This document shows, in pieces, positions 7,322 through 18,901 of a DNA stretch of 64,000 nt (the first letter of the stretch is position 1; the number at the start of each line of letters is the position of its first letter). The stretch spans positions 62,001 to 126,000 of the forward strand of contig NZ_JAAXCV010000023.1 of assembly GCF_012911895.1 (NCBI RefSeq). The letters run 5' to 3'. Below the pieces are notes generated by a model. The model searched no databases and was not told the origin of the DNA. It saw nothing but the letters and a program-made list of their open reading frames with translations. Source of the stretch: Bacillus sp. RO3 (GTDB taxonomy: Bacteria; Bacillota; Bacilli; Bacillales; Bacillaceae_B). The position numbers and the translations under genes were made by a program.

Positions 7322-9304
7322 GTGAAAGATCAATTCGAGCTCAAGTCTAAGTATAAGCCCGAGGGTGACCAGCCCCTGGCAATTGAGAAACTAGTCCAAG
7401 GCATAAATGAAGGGAAACGCCATCAGACCTTACTTGGAGCAACCGGAACAGGGAAAACATTTACTGTCTCCAATGTCATCCAGAAGGTTGAAAAGCCGAC
7501 TCTCATCATTGCTCACAATAAAACGCTGGCAGGACAGCTGTACAGCGAATTTAAGGAGTTTTTCCCCGATAACGCCGTTGAATATTTTGTAAGTTACTAT
7601 GACTACTATCAGCCGGAAGCGTACGTTCCACAAACCGATACCTTTATTGAAAAGGATGCAAGCATCAATGATGAGATCGATAAATTGAGACACTCTGCCA
7701 CCTCGTCCTTATTCGAGCGGAAAGATGTCATCATCATTGCCAGTGTATCGTGCATTTACGGTTTGGGTAATCCGGAAGAATACCGCGAGCTTGTCCTTTC
7801 CCTCCGTACAGGTATGGAAATCGAGCGGAATCAACTGCTCAGGAAGCTTGTGGATATACAATATGAACGAAATGATATCGACTTTCAGCGTGGAACGTTC
7901 CGTGTCCGCGGGGATGTTGTGGAGATTTTCCCTGCGTCCCGGGACGAGCATTGTATGCGGGTGGAATTCTTTGGCGACGAAATTGACCGGATCCGTGAAG
8001 TGGATGCCCTGACAGGTGAAATCATGGGGGACCGGGAACATGTAGCGATCTTCCCTGCATCCCACTTCGTCACCCGAGAGGAAAAGATGCAGGTGGCGAT
8101 TAAGAATATTGAAAAAGAGCTTGAAGAGCAGCTGGCCGTCATGAAAGAGGAGAATAAACTCCTTGAAGCCCAGCGTCTCGAGCAGCGGACCCGTTATGAT
8201 CTTGAAATGATGAGGGAGATGGGCTTTTGTTCAGGGATCGAAAACTATTCCCGTCACTTGACATTAAGGCCTGCAGGTTCGACCCCCTATACTCTCCTGG
8301 ACTATTTTCCAGATGATTTCCTGATCGTCGTGGACGAGTCTCATGTGACACTTCCCCAGATCAGGGGGATGTTCAACGGGGACCAGGCACGTAAAAAGGT
8401 GCTTGTGGATCACGGATTCCGCCTGCCATCAGCCATGGACAATCGTCCCCTCCGCTTTGAAGAGTTTGAAAAGAAAACCCGACAGCTCTTATATGTATCC
8501 GCTACGCCGGGTCCATATGAATTGGAGCACACTCCGGAAATGGTCGAGCAGATCATCCGTCCAACCGGACTGTTGGATCCAATCATCGAAGTGCGTCCCA
8601 TCGAGGGCCAGATCGATGACCTACTGGGAGAAATCAATGAGCGGATCGAGAAAAATGAACGTGTACTGGTCACGACACTAACAAAGAAAATGTCCGAGGA
8701 TCTTACGGCATACTTAAAGGAAATGGGCATCAAGGTTCAATACCTGCACTCGGAGATCAAGACACTGGAACGGATCGAGATCATCCGGGATCTGCGCTTA
8801 GGAAAATATGACGTGTTAGTGGGGATCAATTTACTCAGGGAAGGCCTGGACATCCCGGAAGTATCACTCGTCACCATCCTGGATGCCGACAAAGAAGGCT
8901 TCCTGCGATCTGAACGTTCCCTCATTCAGACGATTGGCCGTGCAGCCCGTAACAGTAACGGTAAAGTCATCATGTATGCGGATAAAATCACGGACTCCAT
9001 GCAGAAGGCACTCGATGAAACCCAGCGCCGACGTACGATGCAGGAGCAATACAATGAAACACACGGAGTCACCCCGATGACCATCCAGAAAGAGATCCGG
9101 GATGTCATCCGGGCGACCCATGCTGCAGAAGAAGCGGGGGTTTATGAGGGAGAACAGACAAAAGTGTCCAAAATGTCTAAACCGGAGCGACAAAAACTTA
9201 TTGCTAGCTTGGAAGTGGAAATGAAGGAAGCAGCCAAGGCACTGGACTTTGAGCGCGCTGCACAGCTTCGTGACACGATTCTTGAGCTGAAGGCGGAAGG
9301 ATGA
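7322..9304 (+). CDS. uvrB: UvrB, excinuclease ABC subunit B
   Basis: Damage-verification helicase-like subunit of nucleotide excision repair, 660 residues (B. subtilis 661). Walker A GATGTGKT near residue 40, the beta-hairpin [12 protein letters not shown] near 92-103 that clamps DNA, a DES[H] helicase box (VVDESHVT), the C-terminal helicase motifs and a final UVR domain (~residues 620-660) that contacts UvrC. GTG start six bases after TAGGAGG. uvrA begins eight bases after the stop. The SOS box and DnaA-box cluster lie upstream. Confidence 0.97.
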   Translation: MKDQFELKSKYKPEGDQPLAIEKLVQGINEGKRHQTLLGATGTGKTFTVSNVIQKVEKPTLIIAHNKTLAGQLYSEFKEFFPDNAVEYFVSYYDYYQPEAYVPQTDTFIEKDASINDEIDKLRHSATSSLFERKDVIIIASVSCIYGLGNPEEYRELVLSLRTGMEIERNQLLRKLVDIQYERNDIDFQRGTFRVRGDVVEIFPASRDEHCMRVEFFGDEIDRIREVDALTGEIMGDREHVAIFPASHFVTREEKMQVAIKNIEKELEEQLAVMKEENKLLEAQRLEQRTRYDLEMMREMGFCSGIENYSRHLTLRPAGSTPYTLLDYFPDDFLIVVDESHVTLPQIRGMFNGDQARKKVLVDHGFRLPSAMDNRPLRFEEFEKKTRQLLYVSATPGPYELEHTPEMVEQIIRPTGLLDPIIEVRPIEGQIDDLLGEINERIEKNERVLVTTLTKKMSEDLTAYLKEMGIKVQYLHSEIKTLERIEIIRDLRLGKYDVLVGINLLREGLDIPEVSLVTILDADKEGFLRSERSLIQTIGRAARNSNGKVIMYADKITDSMQKALDETQRRRTMQEQYNETHGVTPMTIQKEIRDVIRATHAAEEAGVYEGEQTKVSKMSKPERQKLIASLEVEMKEAAKALDFERAAQLRDTILELKAEG

Positions 9305-9311
9305 ACCAATT

Positions 9312-12185
9312 ATGGCGCAAGAGCAGATTATCGTACAAGGGGCCAGAGCCCATAACTTAAAAAATATAGATATCAAGATACCACGGGATAAACTGGTTGT
9401 ACTGACCGGCTTATCGGGATCCGGGAAGTCTTCCCTTGCCTTTGACACCATCTACGCAGAAGGACAAAGGCGTTATGTGGAATCCCTGTCTGCCTATGCC
9501 CGTCAATTTCTGGGGCAGATGGATAAACCGGATGTCGATGCCATCGAGGGGCTTTCCCCGGCGATTTCCATCGACCAAAAAACAACCAGCCGCAATCCCC
9601 GTTCAACAGTGGGGACCGTGACGGAAATTTACGATTACCTCAGATTGTTGTTCGCCAGAGTAGGAAAGCCGATCTGTCCCAATCACGGAATCGAAATTAC
9701 CTCCCAGACGATTGAACAGATGGTTGACCGGATTCTTGAGTACCCCGAAAGAACAAAGCTTCAAGTACTGGCACCGGTTGTGTCAGGGCGTAAAGGAACC
9801 CATGCCAAGACCCTTGAGGAAATTAAGAAACAAGGGTTTGTCCGGGTTCGGATCAATGGGGAGGTCCAAGATCTTGGTGAAGAAATTACATTAGAGAAAA
9901 ATAAAAAGCATTCCATTGAAGTCATCATCGACCGGATCGTCGTAAAAGAAGGAGTGGCTGCACGTCTCTCCGATTCACTTGAAACAGCGCTGAGACTCGC
10001 GGATGGACAGGTCATCATCGATGTCATGGGAGAAGACGAGCTTTTATTCAGTGAGCATCACGCTTGTCCTTACTGCGGTTTCTCCATTACAGAACTTGAG
10101 CCGAGAATGTTTTCATTCAACAGTCCGTATGGTGCCTGCTCAAGCTGTGACGGATTAGGAACAAAGCTCGAGGTGGATAAGGAACTGATCATCCCGAATT
10201 GGGACCGCTCCCTCGACGAGCACGCCATCGCTCCATGGGAACCGACAAGTTCCCAATACTATCCGTCCCTCCTGAAAGCCGTATGTGAACATTACGGGAT
10301 TCCTACGGATATCCCCGTAAAGGATATCCCAAAACATCAGATGGATAAAGTCCTCTATGGATCAGGTAAGGACGAAATTTACTTCCGTTATGAGAACGAC
10401 TTTGGTCAGGTCAGGGAAAACTATCTTCGCTTCGAAGGAGTCATCCCGAATGTGGAGCGCCGCTATCGTGAAACGAGCTCCGATTATATCCGGGAACAAA
10501 TGGAGAAATATATGGCCCAGCAAGATTGCCCTGCCTGTAAAGGTCATCGTTTAAAGGAAGAAAGTCTGGCTGTGAAAGTCGACTCCCTTCATATAGGGGA
10601 AGTAACGGCCTTTTCAATTGAAGAAGCAGACCGTTTCTTCCGAAGTCTGGAATTATCTGAAAAAGATATGAAGATTGCCAATCTGATATTGAGGGAAATC
10701 CGGGAGCGTCTTGGCTTTCTGGTCAATGTAGGACTTGAATACCTCACTCTGAGCCGGGCAGCCGGGACGTTATCCGGTGGAGAGGCTCAGCGGATCCGTC
10801 TGGCCACTCAAATCGGTTCCCGTTTGACAGGTGTTCTCTACATCCTCGATGAGCCGTCCATCGGATTGCATCAGCGGGATAATGACCGCCTCATCGACAC
10901 CTTAAAGAACATGCGTGAGATCGGAAACACCTTGATCGTCGTCGAGCATGATGAAGATACGATGATGGCTGCGGACTATCTCATCGATATCGGACCGGGA
11001 GCGGGTGTGCATGGGGGAGAAGTGGTTTCCGCCGGGACGCCCCAGCAAGTAATGGATGATCCGAATTCCCTGACAGGTCAGTATTTGTCAGGGAAGAAAT
11101 TCATTCCACTGCCTCAGGAAAGAAGGAAGCCGGATGGCCGTTACCTTGAAATCGTGGGAGCGAAGGAAAATAACCTGAACAATGTAAAAGTGAAAATTCC
11201 TTTGGGGATCTTTACAGCCGTGACCGGAGTGTCAGGATCAGGAAAAAGTACTCTCATCAATGAGATCCTCCATAAATCCCTTGCTCAAAAGCTTCATAAT
11301 GCGAAATTGAAACCTGGTGAGCATAAAGAAGTGAAGGGAATGGAAAATCTCGATAAGGTCATCGATATCGATCAATCACCGATCGGCCGTACACCAAGAT
11401 CCAATCCGGCTACTTATACGGGTGTATTCGATGATATCCGTGATGTGTTTGCCACCACCAATGAAGCGAAAGTGCGAGGCTATAAAAAAGGCAGATTCAG
11501 CTTTAATGTGAAGGGTGGCCGATGTGAGGCATGCCGTGGGGACGGGATCATCAAGATCGAAATGCATTTCCTCCCTGACGTGTATGTCCCATGCGAGGTG
11601 TGCCACGGGAAACGGTACAACCGGGAAACACTCGAAGTAAAATACAAAGACAAAAACATATCCGATGTCCTGGAGATGACAGTGGAAGACGCAGTGACAT
11701 TCTTTGAAAACATCCCGAAAATCAAGCGTAAGCTCCAAACCATCTATGATGTAGGATTAGGGTATATCACGTTAGGGCAGCCTGCCACTACATTATCAGG
11801 AGGAGAAGCCCAGCGTGTGAAGCTGGCGTCGGAATTACACCGCCGTTCAACTGGTCGCTCCCTCTATATACTGGATGAGCCGACAACCGGCCTTCATGTT
11901 GATGACATCGCCCGTCTCCTGGTCGTGCTTCAACGACTTGTTGAAAATGGGGACTCAGTCCTTGTCATTGAACACAATCTCGACGTCATCAAGGCAGCCG
12001 ATTACCTCGTGGACCTTGGACCGGAAGGCGGAGACAAGGGAGGAACCATCGTCGCAAGCGGGACACCTGAAAAAGTCGCGGAAGTGCAAGGCTCCTATAC
12101 GGGTAAATACCTGAAACCGGTACTCGAACGGGATCGCGAACGGATGAAGAAGAAAATCAGGGAAAAAGAAGAAGTGACCAATTAA
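9312..12185 (+). CDS. uvrA: UvrA, excinuclease ABC subunit A
   Basis: Damage-sensing ABC ATPase dimer of nucleotide excision repair, 957 residues as in B. subtilis. Two ABC modules: Walker [10 protein letters not shown] near residue 38 and GVSGSGKST near 640, each with an LSGGEAQR signature and a LYILDEP Walker B. Zinc fingers are visible as CPYC...CSSC (~250-280) and CEAC...CEVC (~738-764). Co-transcribed with uvrB and closed by a terminator at 12193-12218. Confidence 0.97.
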   Translation: MAQEQIIVQGARAHNLKNIDIKIPRDKLVVLTGLSGSGKSSLAFDTIYAEGQRRYVESLSAYARQFLGQMDKPDVDAIEGLSPAISIDQKTTSRNPRSTVGTVTEIYDYLRLLFARVGKPICPNHGIEITSQTIEQMVDRILEYPERTKLQVLAPVVSGRKGTHAKTLEEIKKQGFVRVRINGEVQDLGEEITLEKNKKHSIEVIIDRIVVKEGVAARLSDSLETALRLADGQVIIDVMGEDELLFSEHHACPYCGFSITELEPRMFSFNSPYGACSSCDGLGTKLEVDKELIIPNWDRSLDEHAIAPWEPTSSQYYPSLLKAVCEHYGIPTDIPVKDIPKHQMDKVLYGSGKDEIYFRYENDFGQVRENYLRFEGVIPNVERRYRETSSDYIREQMEKYMAQQDCPACKGHRLKEESLAVKVDSLHIGEVTAFSIEEADRFFRSLELSEKDMKIANLILREIRERLGFLVNVGLEYLTLSRAAGTLSGGEAQRIRLATQIGSRLTGVLYILDEPSIGLHQRDNDRLIDTLKNMREIGNTLIVVEHDEDTMMAADYLIDIGPGAGVHGGEVVSAGTPQQVMDDPNSLTGQYLSGKKFIPLPQERRKPDGRYLEIVGAKENNLNNVKVKIPLGIFTAVTGVSGSGKSTLINEILHKSLAQKLHNAKLKPGEHKEVKGMENLDKVIDIDQSPIGRTPRSNPATYTGVFDDIRDVFATTNEAKVRGYKKGRFSFNVKGGRCEACRGDGIIKIEMHFLPDVYVPCEVCHGKRYNRETLEVKYKDKNISDVLEMTVEDAVTFFENIPKIKRKLQTIYDVGLGYITLGQPATTLSGGEAQRVKLASELHRRSTGRSLYILDEPTTGLHVDDIARLLVVLQRLVENGDSVLVIEHNLDVIKAADYLVDLGPEGGDKGGTIVASGTPEKVAEVQGSYTGKYLKPVLERDRERMKKKIREKEEVTN

Positions 12186-12192
12186 TTTCAAG

Positions 12193-12218
12193 GGAGATGC
12201 CTGATGCATCTCCTTTTT
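12193..12218 (+). terminator. uvrBA terminator
   Basis: GGAGATGC / GCATCTCC stem with a CTGAT loop followed by TTTTT. Confidence 0.85.
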
Positions 12219-12344
12219 GTCTTAAGTAAAAAGAGAATTTGAATCCCCCACTCAAAAACACCTCTCCATACCTATCCATAATCAGCCTCAAGATGGATGG
12301 AAGGAAAACGTCCCTGTGTAAAAATAGATGATAAACAAATGCAT

Positions 12345-12370
12345 TGAAACCTTTTGCCTCACGTATCGTA
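12345..12370 (+). promoter_or_regulatory. sigma-W promoter for yvlABCD
   Basis: TGAAAC, exactly 16 bases, then CGTA: a consensus ECF sigma-W promoter, 25 bases before the yvlA start. The orthologous operon in B. subtilis is a known sigma-W target, which agrees with the call. Confidence 0.88.
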
Positions 12371-12394
12371 AATAATAGTAAAGGAGAGGATGGT

Positions 12395-12709
12395 ATGGAG
12401 ACCAATAAGGTATTATCAGCCCTATGCTATTTTAGTATTTTCTTTGCAGGGTTCCTGTTTCCGCTGATTGTCTATTTTGTATCTGATCATCCATATGTGA
12501 AAAAGGATGCAAAATCTGCATTTCTCTCACATTTGTTACCGGTCATTGCCGTTCCCCTTGTCTTTGGAGGGTTATTTTTGGATATGGGTGTCTTCGCCAG
12601 TGGGAGTGGGATTCCGATCTTCACCTTCATCATGATCGGTCTGGCCATATTACTCAGTGTTGTCGTCGTCATTTGGAATGTGTATAAGGGTATCAAAGTA
12701 CTTTTATAA
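12395..12709 (+). CDS. yvlA: DUF4870-like membrane protein YvlA
   Basis: 104-residue membrane protein with three predicted hydrophobic segments (~8-28, 45-65, 75-98); the motif SDHPYVKKDAKSAFLSH between the first two is typical of DUF4870 proteins. First gene of the yvlABCD cell-envelope stress operon. ATG 12395 follows AAGGAGAGGA. The in-frame extension upstream to 12344 runs through the sigma-W promoter and cannot be translated from it. Biochemical role unknown. Confidence 0.8.
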   Translation: METNKVLSALCYFSIFFAGFLFPLIVYFVSDHPYVKKDAKSAFLSHLLPVIAVPLVFGGLFLDMGVFASGSGIPIFTFIMIGLAILLSVVVVIWNVYKGIKVLL

Positions 12710-12731
12710 TCTACAAAGGGGATGAAAGAGT

Positions 12732-13850
12732 ATGAATGAAGAACGTAAGCGCATTTTGGATATGTTGGAAAATGGAACGATTTCGGCTCAGGAAGCATTG
12801 GCATTACTGGAAGCCCTGGAAAAAAAGCCAAACACCTCAAAGTCAAAGGAGAAGGATTTCCTTGATGAATTTGTGTCCATATTCCAAGATGGAAAAAATG
12901 ATGGGAAAAACCAGGGAGCACAGCCGAAAGATAAAGTGATGGATTTTATGAACACGGCGTTGAACAAGATCAAGAACTTTGACTTCGACTTTCAATGGAA
13001 CCAATCGGTGGAATTGTCACATGTCTTTCAACAGCCCGACACCTCATTCGACAGGATTGATGTGGATGTGGCCAATGGAAAAGTGGAACTGATTCCTTGG
13101 GATGGAGAGGAAGTCAGGGTGGAATGTGAGGCGAAGGTCTATCGGACAGAAGATCAAGAAGCAGCCAAAAAGCAGTTCATGGAGAATACCTCCTTTGCTG
13201 TAGAGGGAAATACACTGTATTACTCCACGCAGTTAAAGTGGATGAAGGTGGATTCCAAGCTCTATATCCCGAAGCATTCTTATAAAAGGATTACGGTCCG
13301 TTTGTTTAATGGAGGATTGACAGCAGCTCAGTTAGAGGTGGAGGACCTTCGTGCGAAGGCGGCAAATGGCAAGATTGAATTCGATCATTTGACAACGAAG
13401 AAAGCGGAAGTGGAAACATCCATCGGTGCCATTTCGATTTTGAATGCAAAAGCCGACCATATTGAAGCGGAATCCATTAATGGTAAGGTGCATGTAGAAG
13501 GGGATATCACCTATTCTGATGTGCAGTCCCTCAATGGAAACATCGTATGTGCCTTAACGGGTGAAAAGGCTGACACACTTCATGCCAAAAGCGTAAGCGG
13601 GAACATCGATCTGTATGTTCCTGAAAAAATCAATATTTCAGGAGAGGCAAAATCCAACTTCGGTAGTTTTAAACTGGAGCTTCCGGGTATTGATGTACTG
13701 GAAGAGAAAAATGAAGTGGTTCAAAAATCGATCCGCTTCACCCGGAAAACCGACTCATCAGATAAGCTTCATCTTTTTGCGGATACAAAAGCAGGATCTG
13801 TCCTCATAAAAAAGCATGATCGGAAGAATGTTAATAAGGACAACGCATAA
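12732..13850 (+). CDS. yvlB: YvlB, SHOCT-like plus DUF4097 beta-repeat protein
   Basis: 372-residue protein of the sigma-W operon. Residues 1-30 form a short SHOCT-like helical hairpin (RKRILDMLENGTISAQEALALLEAL). A charged linker follows, then from about residue 110 a DUF4097 domain with repeating beta-strand units (VDVANGKVELIPW, AKAANGKIEFDHL, AESINGKVHVEGD, LNGNIVCAL, VSGNIDLYVP) suggestive of a right-handed beta solenoid. No signal peptide or membrane segment, so probably cytosolic and peripheral. Function unknown; context implies envelope stress. Confidence 0.82.
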   Translation: MNEERKRILDMLENGTISAQEALALLEALEKKPNTSKSKEKDFLDEFVSIFQDGKNDGKNQGAQPKDKVMDFMNTALNKIKNFDFDFQWNQSVELSHVFQQPDTSFDRIDVDVANGKVELIPWDGEEVRVECEAKVYRTEDQEAAKKQFMENTSFAVEGNTLYYSTQLKWMKVDSKLYIPKHSYKRITVRLFNGGLTAAQLEVEDLRAKAANGKIEFDHLTTKKAEVETSIGAISILNAKADHIEAESINGKVHVEGDITYSDVQSLNGNIVCALTGEKADTLHAKSVSGNIDLYVPEKINISGEAKSNFGSFKLELPGIDVLEEKNEVVQKSIRFTRKTDSSDKLHLFADTKAGSVLIKKHDRKNVNKDNA

Positions 13851-13871
13851 GATGAGAAAGAAGGAATGAAC

Positions 13872-14075
13872 ATGAAAAAACAATTAGCACGGGCAAGGTC
13901 AGACAGAAAACTTTCAGGGGTCATCGGGGGGTTGTCCCGATACGTGGGAGTGGATTCAACCATTCTAAGGGTGATCTTCATCATCCTCCTCATTCCTACC
14001 GGTTTTTTTCCTCTGATCGTCGTATATGGTTTATTGGCCTTCGTGCTGCCACATGAGGAGGAAACCATCAGATAA
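13872..14075 (+). CDS. yvlC: PspC-domain membrane protein YvlC
   Basis: 67-residue PspC-family protein: basic N terminus (KKQLARARSDRKLSGVIGGLSRY), then one transmembrane helix (~33-58). PspC proteins act in membrane-stress responses. The ATG at 13872 is preferred because AAGAAGGA is six bases upstream; the ATG at 13866 is only one base from that site. Its stop overlaps the yvlD start by one base. Confidence 0.82.
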   Translation: MKKQLARARSDRKLSGVIGGLSRYVGVDSTILRVIFIILLIPTGFFPLIVVYGLLAFVLPHEEETIR

Positions 14076-14431
14076 TGAGATGGATAATTGGTATTTTAAT
14101 TAATGCAGTCATTTTTATTGCATTAGCGGGATTTTTCGAAGGGTTCGAAGTTTCCGGAATTTCAGCTGCCATAGGAGCGAGCTTCATACTTTCCATTCTG
14201 AATGTGCTCGTGAAACCTCTATTGATCATCCTGACGCTTCCGGTGACCATTTTATCATTGGGGTTGTTCCTATTCGTCATCAATGCGATTACATTGCTCC
14301 TGACTGATGGTCTGATGGGGAGCAGCTTTGAATTGTCCGGTTTCGGCATGGCCTTACTGGCATCGATCATTTTATCACTGGCCAACCTGGTGATCCAAAA
14401 AACGGTGCTTGAACCCATGAAAGAGAAGTAA
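14075..14431 (+). CDS. yvlD: YvlD, phage holin family 4-like membrane protein
   Basis: 118-residue, four-helix hydrophobic protein of the superfamily IV holin-like / YvlD group, same length as B. subtilis YvlD. Conserved features include a basic-poor loop ILNVLVKPLLIILTLPVTI. Translationally coupled to yvlC (TAATG overlap, GAGGAGG inside yvlC). Last gene of the sigma-W operon; terminator at 14442-14471. Holin activity has not been shown for chromosomal YvlD; a membrane-stress role is inferred. Confidence 0.82.
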   Translation: MRWIIGILINAVIFIALAGFFEGFEVSGISAAIGASFILSILNVLVKPLLIILTLPVTILSLGLFLFVINAITLLLTDGLMGSSFELSGFGMALLASIILSLANLVIQKTVLEPMKEK

Positions 14432-14441
14432 ACAGAAAGAC

Positions 14442-14471
14442 ACTCCGGCTTAAGTGAGCCGGAGTTTTTTT
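14442..14471 (+). terminator. yvlABCD terminator
   Basis: ACTCCGGCT / AGCCGGAGT stem, TAAGTG loop, followed by seven T. Confidence 0.92.
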
Positions 14472-14534
14472 GTGTATGAAAAAAGGGGATTTTTATATCA
14501 GAATAGAAATACTTGGAAAGGAGAGAAGAGACTT

Positions 14535-15184
14535 ATGAATATCACATCTGATTTTGTAAAAGGTTATCGGGATATGGATGTTCCATACACATTGTTACAG
14601 AATGAAGAAAAGGCTGTTGGAATCGCCGTCCTCTTACCGGGATTAGGCTATACGACTCAGGCTCCTTGCTTCACTACACGACGGGGATTTACCTGAATGG
14701 ACATTTCGATGTCCTGCAAATCAACTATCAATATACAAGACAGGAATATGAAGACTTAACAGTCGAAGAAATGGATGAAGCATTGAAGCATGATGTCCGT
14801 CTCGTTCTCCACCGTATCCTGGAAGATGGACGGTATTCCCACATCCACCTCGTCGCTAAATCTTTTGGAACCATCGCATTGTGTAGTGAGCTGGAGAGGG
14901 ATGGCTTTCAAGGTGCGAAGGTGATCTGGCTGACTCCCCTGGTGAAAGAAGATGAGGTATTTCAGTCCATGTTAAACAGTAAGCAGGAGGGATTATGTAT
15001 AATCGGAGACCAGGATCGTCATTTTGATCGTGACCGCTTTAAGGATCTTGAAAAGAAACCGGGTCTTGAAGTGCATGTGTTGAAGGGGCTTAATCATAGT
15101 TTGGAGCATGATTTCCATGTATTGGATTCCATCTCTGCTCACAAAGAGATCATGACCATTATGAAAGCATTTAAAGAAGCGTAG
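14535..15184 (+). pseudogene. Alpha/beta hydrolase broken by a single-base frameshift
   Basis: Two overlapping frames together give one ~216-residue alpha/beta hydrolase. The first frame (from ATG 14535 after GGAGAGAAG) reads ...VLLPGLGYTTQAP and then leaves frame near 14664-14668 in CCTTGC. The second continues LHYTTGIYLNGHFDVLQINY... with the nucleophile elbow LVAKSFGTIAL, an acidic IIGDQDRHF and the histidine in LKGLNHSLE. One extra T at the CCTTG site would restore the whole protein. Either a genuine recent inactivation or a sequencing error; the rest of the reading frame is intact, so decay would be very recent. Confidence 0.8.
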
Positions 15185-15204
15185 CCTCGGCTGGGCTTCT
15201 TTTC
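15174..15204 (+). terminator. Terminator after the broken hydrolase gene
   Basis: AAGAAGC / GCTTCTT outer stem with an AGCC / GGCT inner stem overlapping the stop codon, followed by TTTTC. Confidence 0.55.
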
Positions 15205-15466
15205 TTTGGAACCATGCTAATTGGTAGATAAGAAAGCTCATAAACTCTTCTACCTTGATCATAATTCCATACACTTCCATGTTGATGTCTTAAGAGATAT
15301 GGAGTGAAAAGGAACGGACCTTCCCATTTCGCCAAGCACCCTAATCGCCCCTGTCCTTTCTCCCAAGTAAGCTGCCTTGCGCTTTTCTCTATAATTGCTA
15401 AAATAGGTTAGAGTAAGAAACGTTTATACACGATGAAGCGTGTGAAAGGTGAAGGAGGAGCTATTT

Positions 15467-16402
15467 ATGGCAAAAGTTCGCACGAAAGATATTGTCGATA
15501 AGTTTAACTTGGAGCTTGTCGGTGGAGAAGAAGGATTACATAGACCGATCACAACCAGTGACATATCACGTCCAGGCCTGGAGATGGCCGGTTATTTCAA
15601 TTACTATCCTGCAGAGCGTATACAGTTATTGGGGAAGACCGAGCTATCTTTCCTGGAACTATTGGATGATGCCGAACGTAAACGCCGTATGGAAGCTCTT
15701 TGTACAGATATCACCCCTGGTATCATCATTTCCAGAGACCTGGAGATCCCTTCTGAGCTCGTAGACGCAGCGGATCGTTATGATGTACCCGTCATGCGTT
15801 CCTCGATGAAAACAACGCGTTTCTCGTCAAGGCTCACCAATTACCTGGAAAGCAAGCTTGCCCCGACAACGGCCATCCACGGTGTATTGGTCGACATCTA
15901 TGGAGTGGGAGTGTTGATCACAGGGAAAAGCGGTGTAGGTAAGAGTGAAACCGCTTTGGAACTTGTGAAGAGAGGACACCGCCTCGTAGCGGATGATTGT
16001 GTAGAAATCCGTCAGGAAGATATGGATACGCTGATCGGCAGCTCTCCTGAGTTGATCGAACACTTATTGGAGATCCGGGGACTCGGCATCATCAATGTGA
16101 TGACACTGTTCGGTGCAGGTGCTGTACGAAGCTATAAACGCATTACCCTCTGTATCAATCTCGAATTGTGGGATAAAGGGAAGCAGTACGATCGTCTTGG
16201 ACTCGATGAAGAAAAGATGAGAATCATCGATACGGATATTACAAAACTGACCGTACCTGTCCGACCTGGACGAAATCTGGCGGTCATCATTGAAGTGGCA
16301 GCCATGAACTTCCGTCTGAAGCGTATGGGTGTCAATGCAGCCGAACAATTTACAAACCGTTTGTCTGATGTGATAGAAGATGGAGAGAATGAAGATATCT
16401 GA
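15467..16402 (+). CDS. hprK: HPr kinase/phosphorylase HprK
   Basis: Bifunctional enzyme that phosphorylates Ser46 of HPr and Crh and removes the phosphate, the sensor of carbon catabolite repression in Firmicutes. 311 residues. Walker A GKSGVGKS at 153-160, followed by the HprK signature around residues 200-210 ([10 protein letters not shown]). ATG 15467 follows AAGGAGGAG; the longer reading to 15449 starts before the ribosome site. First gene of the hprK-lgt-yvoD-ppaX-yvoF group. Its partner crh lies 19 kb downstream. Confidence 0.96.
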   Translation: MAKVRTKDIVDKFNLELVGGEEGLHRPITTSDISRPGLEMAGYFNYYPAERIQLLGKTELSFLELLDDAERKRRMEALCTDITPGIIISRDLEIPSELVDAADRYDVPVMRSSMKTTRFSSRLTNYLESKLAPTTAIHGVLVDIYGVGVLITGKSGVGKSETALELVKRGHRLVADDCVEIRQEDMDTLIGSSPELIEHLLEIRGLGIINVMTLFGAGAVRSYKRITLCINLELWDKGKQYDRLGLDEEKMRIIDTDITKLTVPVRPGRNLAVIIEVAAMNFRLKRMGVNAAEQFTNRLSDVIEDGENEDI

Positions 16403-16457
16403 TCTTTACATAAAACGGGATTCTTGACTATTCTAATGGAAAAAAAGGAGAGACAAA

Positions 16458-17294
16458 ATGAACGAGAACATTACGCCAATCGATCCCATTGCCATTTCCC
16501 TTGGACCGATCCAGGTACACTGGTACGGTGTCATCATCGGGCTTGGGATTGCCTTGGGACTCTATTTAGTTATTCGTGAAAGCAAACGGTTAGGGCTTCA
16601 TCCGGATACATTCATCGATTTACTCGTTTGGGCCATTCCCATCGCCATCATTTCAGCCCGCATTTATTATGTCATCTTTGAATGGAATGATTATTATGCC
16701 GCCAATCCCGGGGATATCATTAAGATATGGAATGGCGGAATCGCCATCCATGGTGCGTTGATCGGATCTGTCCTTACCACGATTGTGTTCGCCAAGATAA
16801 AGGGGCTTTCATTCTGGAAACTTGCAGATATTGCAGCACCGAGTATCATTCTCGGTCAGGCCATCGGACGCTGGGGGAATTTCATCAATCAGGAGGCACA
16901 TGGGGGAGAAGTATCCCGGTCATTCCTTGAAAACCTCATGATGCCTGACTTTATCATTAATCAAATGTACATCAACGGAGCGTACTATCACCCGACGTTC
17001 CTATATGAATCTCTTTGGAGCTTCGCAGGACTGATCCTTCTTCTCGTATTGAGAAGGAAAGCCGCTTTCCTTCGCCGTGGGGAACTGTTCTTGACATATG
17101 TGATCTGGTACTCCATCGGTCGTTTCTTTATAGAAGGACTGAGAACGGACAGCCTGATGCTCGGATCATTGCGTTTTGCCCAAGTGATATCCATCGTCCT
17201 CATTATCGGGGCTCTCGCGGTATTCACTTACAGAAGAAAAGCAGGACTTGCCAATAAGGCGTATGATGAGAAGTCGGAAAGCGTAAACGCATAG
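16458..17294 (+). CDS. lgt: Prolipoprotein diacylglyceryl transferase Lgt
   Basis: Membrane enzyme that adds diacylglycerol to the lipobox cysteine of prelipoproteins, 278 residues with about seven transmembrane helices. The conserved HGALIG segment and the Lgt signature [13 protein letters not shown] are present, as is the C-terminal [11 protein letters not shown]. Strong ribosome site AAGGAGAG. 55 bases after hprK. Confidence 0.96.
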   Translation: MNENITPIDPIAISLGPIQVHWYGVIIGLGIALGLYLVIRESKRLGLHPDTFIDLLVWAIPIAIISARIYYVIFEWNDYYAANPGDIIKIWNGGIAIHGALIGSVLTTIVFAKIKGLSFWKLADIAAPSIILGQAIGRWGNFINQEAHGGEVSRSFLENLMMPDFIINQMYINGAYYHPTFLYESLWSFAGLILLLVLRRKAAFLRRGELFLTYVIWYSIGRFFIEGLRTDSLMLGSLRFAQVISIVLIIGALAVFTYRRKAGLANKAYDEKSESVNA

Positions 17295-17313
17295 TAAAAG
17301 GGGAGTAGGAAGT

Positions 17314-18279
17314 ATGTGGATGTCATCTTTGAAAAATGGCGGTCTCGTTGGCTTAAAAACAACGTGGTCATTGGGGAAAGTCATCTTTCCCATCACGCTG
17401 TTGGTGTACTTGCTTCAATACACACCTGTCCTTCCATGGGTGATGGAGAAGATTTCTCCATTGATGAAGCTGCTAGGTCTCTCAGGTGACGCGGCTATTC
17501 CTCTCGTCTTGGGGAATTTCCTCAACCTGTATGCCGGAATCGGGGGGATCCTCTCCCTTGATCTTACGGTTAAAGAAGTGTTCATCATCGCGGTGATGCT
17601 TTCCTTCTCACATAACTTGTTCATCGAATCTACGGTAGCTGCCAAGGTTGGCGTGAAAATATGGCTGATCGTAGCTGTAAGGATCGGGTTGGCGTTGATA
17701 TCTGCTGCTGTGATCAACCTTGTTTGGAAAGGCGGATCTGAAATGGCCAAGTATGGAATGATGCCGCCGAGGGAAGCCGAGCCGGATGGTTGGGGAGAAA
17801 TCATTGTTTTGGGACTTGAAAAAGCAGGGTTCGGTGTCCTGCAATTAGCTCTTATCGTCATTCCCCTCATGATGATCATCCAGGTCATGAAAGATTTGAA
17901 GTGGATGGATGTATTTACACGCTGGATGTCTCCAGCTACAAGGGCCCTCGGCATGAATGCGAATACATCATCCACGATGGTGGCGGGACTTGTCATCGGT
18001 CTTGCATACGGTGCAGGTGTCATGATCCAGGCGGTGAAAGAGGACGGAGTGAGCAGGAAAGATGTAACGATCGCTTTCATCTTCCTGGTCTCATGTCATG
18101 CAGTGGTGGAAGATACGTTAATCTTCATCCCCCTGGGCATACCGGTCCTGCCGCTTCTCATCATCAGACTAGTCACGGCGATCCTGTTGACTATGGCGGT
18201 TGCATACGTCTGGAACAGGGTCGATGCTAAGAAAGAAAAGGAGAGACATTATGAGAAGGATTACAACAATATTATTTGA
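17314..18279 (+). CDS. yvoD: Nucleoside-recognition (Gate) domain membrane protein YvoD
   Basis: 321-residue polytopic membrane protein with two Gate/nucleoside-recognition domains: the first around residues 40-135, the second around 185-300 (motif [23 protein letters not shown]). The family is related to SpmA/SpmB and FeoB gates; the transported ligand is unknown. The position between lgt and ppaX is conserved in Bacillus. Its last 29 bases overlap the start of ppaX. Confidence 0.85.
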   Translation: MWMSSLKNGGLVGLKTTWSLGKVIFPITLLVYLLQYTPVLPWVMEKISPLMKLLGLSGDAAIPLVLGNFLNLYAGIGGILSLDLTVKEVFIIAVMLSFSHNLFIESTVAAKVGVKIWLIVAVRIGLALISAAVINLVWKGGSEMAKYGMMPPREAEPDGWGEIIVLGLEKAGFGVLQLALIVIPLMMIIQVMKDLKWMDVFTRWMSPATRALGMNANTSSTMVAGLVIGLAYGAGVMIQAVKEDGVSRKDVTIAFIFLVSCHAVVEDTLIFIPLGIPVLPLLIIRLVTAILLTMAVAYVWNRVDAKKEKERHYEKDYNNII

Positions 18280-18901
18280 TTTAGACGGAACATTGATCAA
18301 TACCAATGATTTAATCATTTCATCGTTCTTGCATACATTGAATCATTATTATCCAGGACAGTACGGGGAAAAGGACGTTCATCCTTTTATGGGTCCGCCT
18401 TTAGAAGAGTCTTTCGGCGAATTGGATCCCGACCGTATGGAAGAAATGTGTGCACACTACCGGGAATACAATCATGAGCATCACGATGCCCTTGTGACGG
18501 AGTTTGAAGGGGTGTATGAAACCGTTCAAACCCTTTATGAAAATGGGTACAAATTAGCCATCGTCTCAACCAAGATCCGGGATGTTGTCCTAAAAGGATT
18601 GGATCTTATGAATCTTCGCCCATTTTTTGAAGTCATCATTACACTGGATGAAGTGGAGAATGCGAAACCTCATCCTGAACCGATTGAAAAGGCCCTTGTC
18701 GCATTGGAATCTTCCCCTGAAGAGGCGATCATGATAGGCGATAATCACCACGACATTTTAGCCGGGAAAAATGCAGGAGTATTGTCGGCAGGAGTGGCGT
18801 GGAGTGCGAAGGGCAGAGAGCACCTCGCTCACTATGAGCCGGACTTCATGCTTGAGAATATGAAGGACTTATTACAGATCGTAGGGGTCCAGAATACATG
18901 A
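18251..18901 (+). CDS. ppaX: Pyrophosphatase PpaX (HAD family)
   Basis: HAD hydrolase, 216 residues, same length as B. subtilis PpaX, which hydrolyses the pyrophosphate released when HprK/P dephosphorylates P-Ser-HPr. Motif I FDLDGTL (9-15), motif II serine in IVSTK, motif III lysine in NAKPHPEP and motif IV GDNHHD are all present. ATG 18251 after AAGGAGAG lies inside the end of yvoD; the frame upstream of that is noncoding overlap. The stop overlaps the yvoF start (ATGA). Neighbourhood with hprK supports the role. Confidence 0.93.
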   Translation: MRRITTILFDLDGTLINTNDLIISSFLHTLNHYYPGQYGEKDVHPFMGPPLEESFGELDPDRMEEMCAHYREYNHEHHDALVTEFEGVYETVQTLYENGYKLAIVSTKIRDVVLKGLDLMNLRPFFEVIITLDEVENAKPHPEPIEKALVALESSPEEAIMIGDNHHDILAGKNAGVLSAGVAWSAKGREHLAHYEPDFMLENMKDLLQIVGVQNT

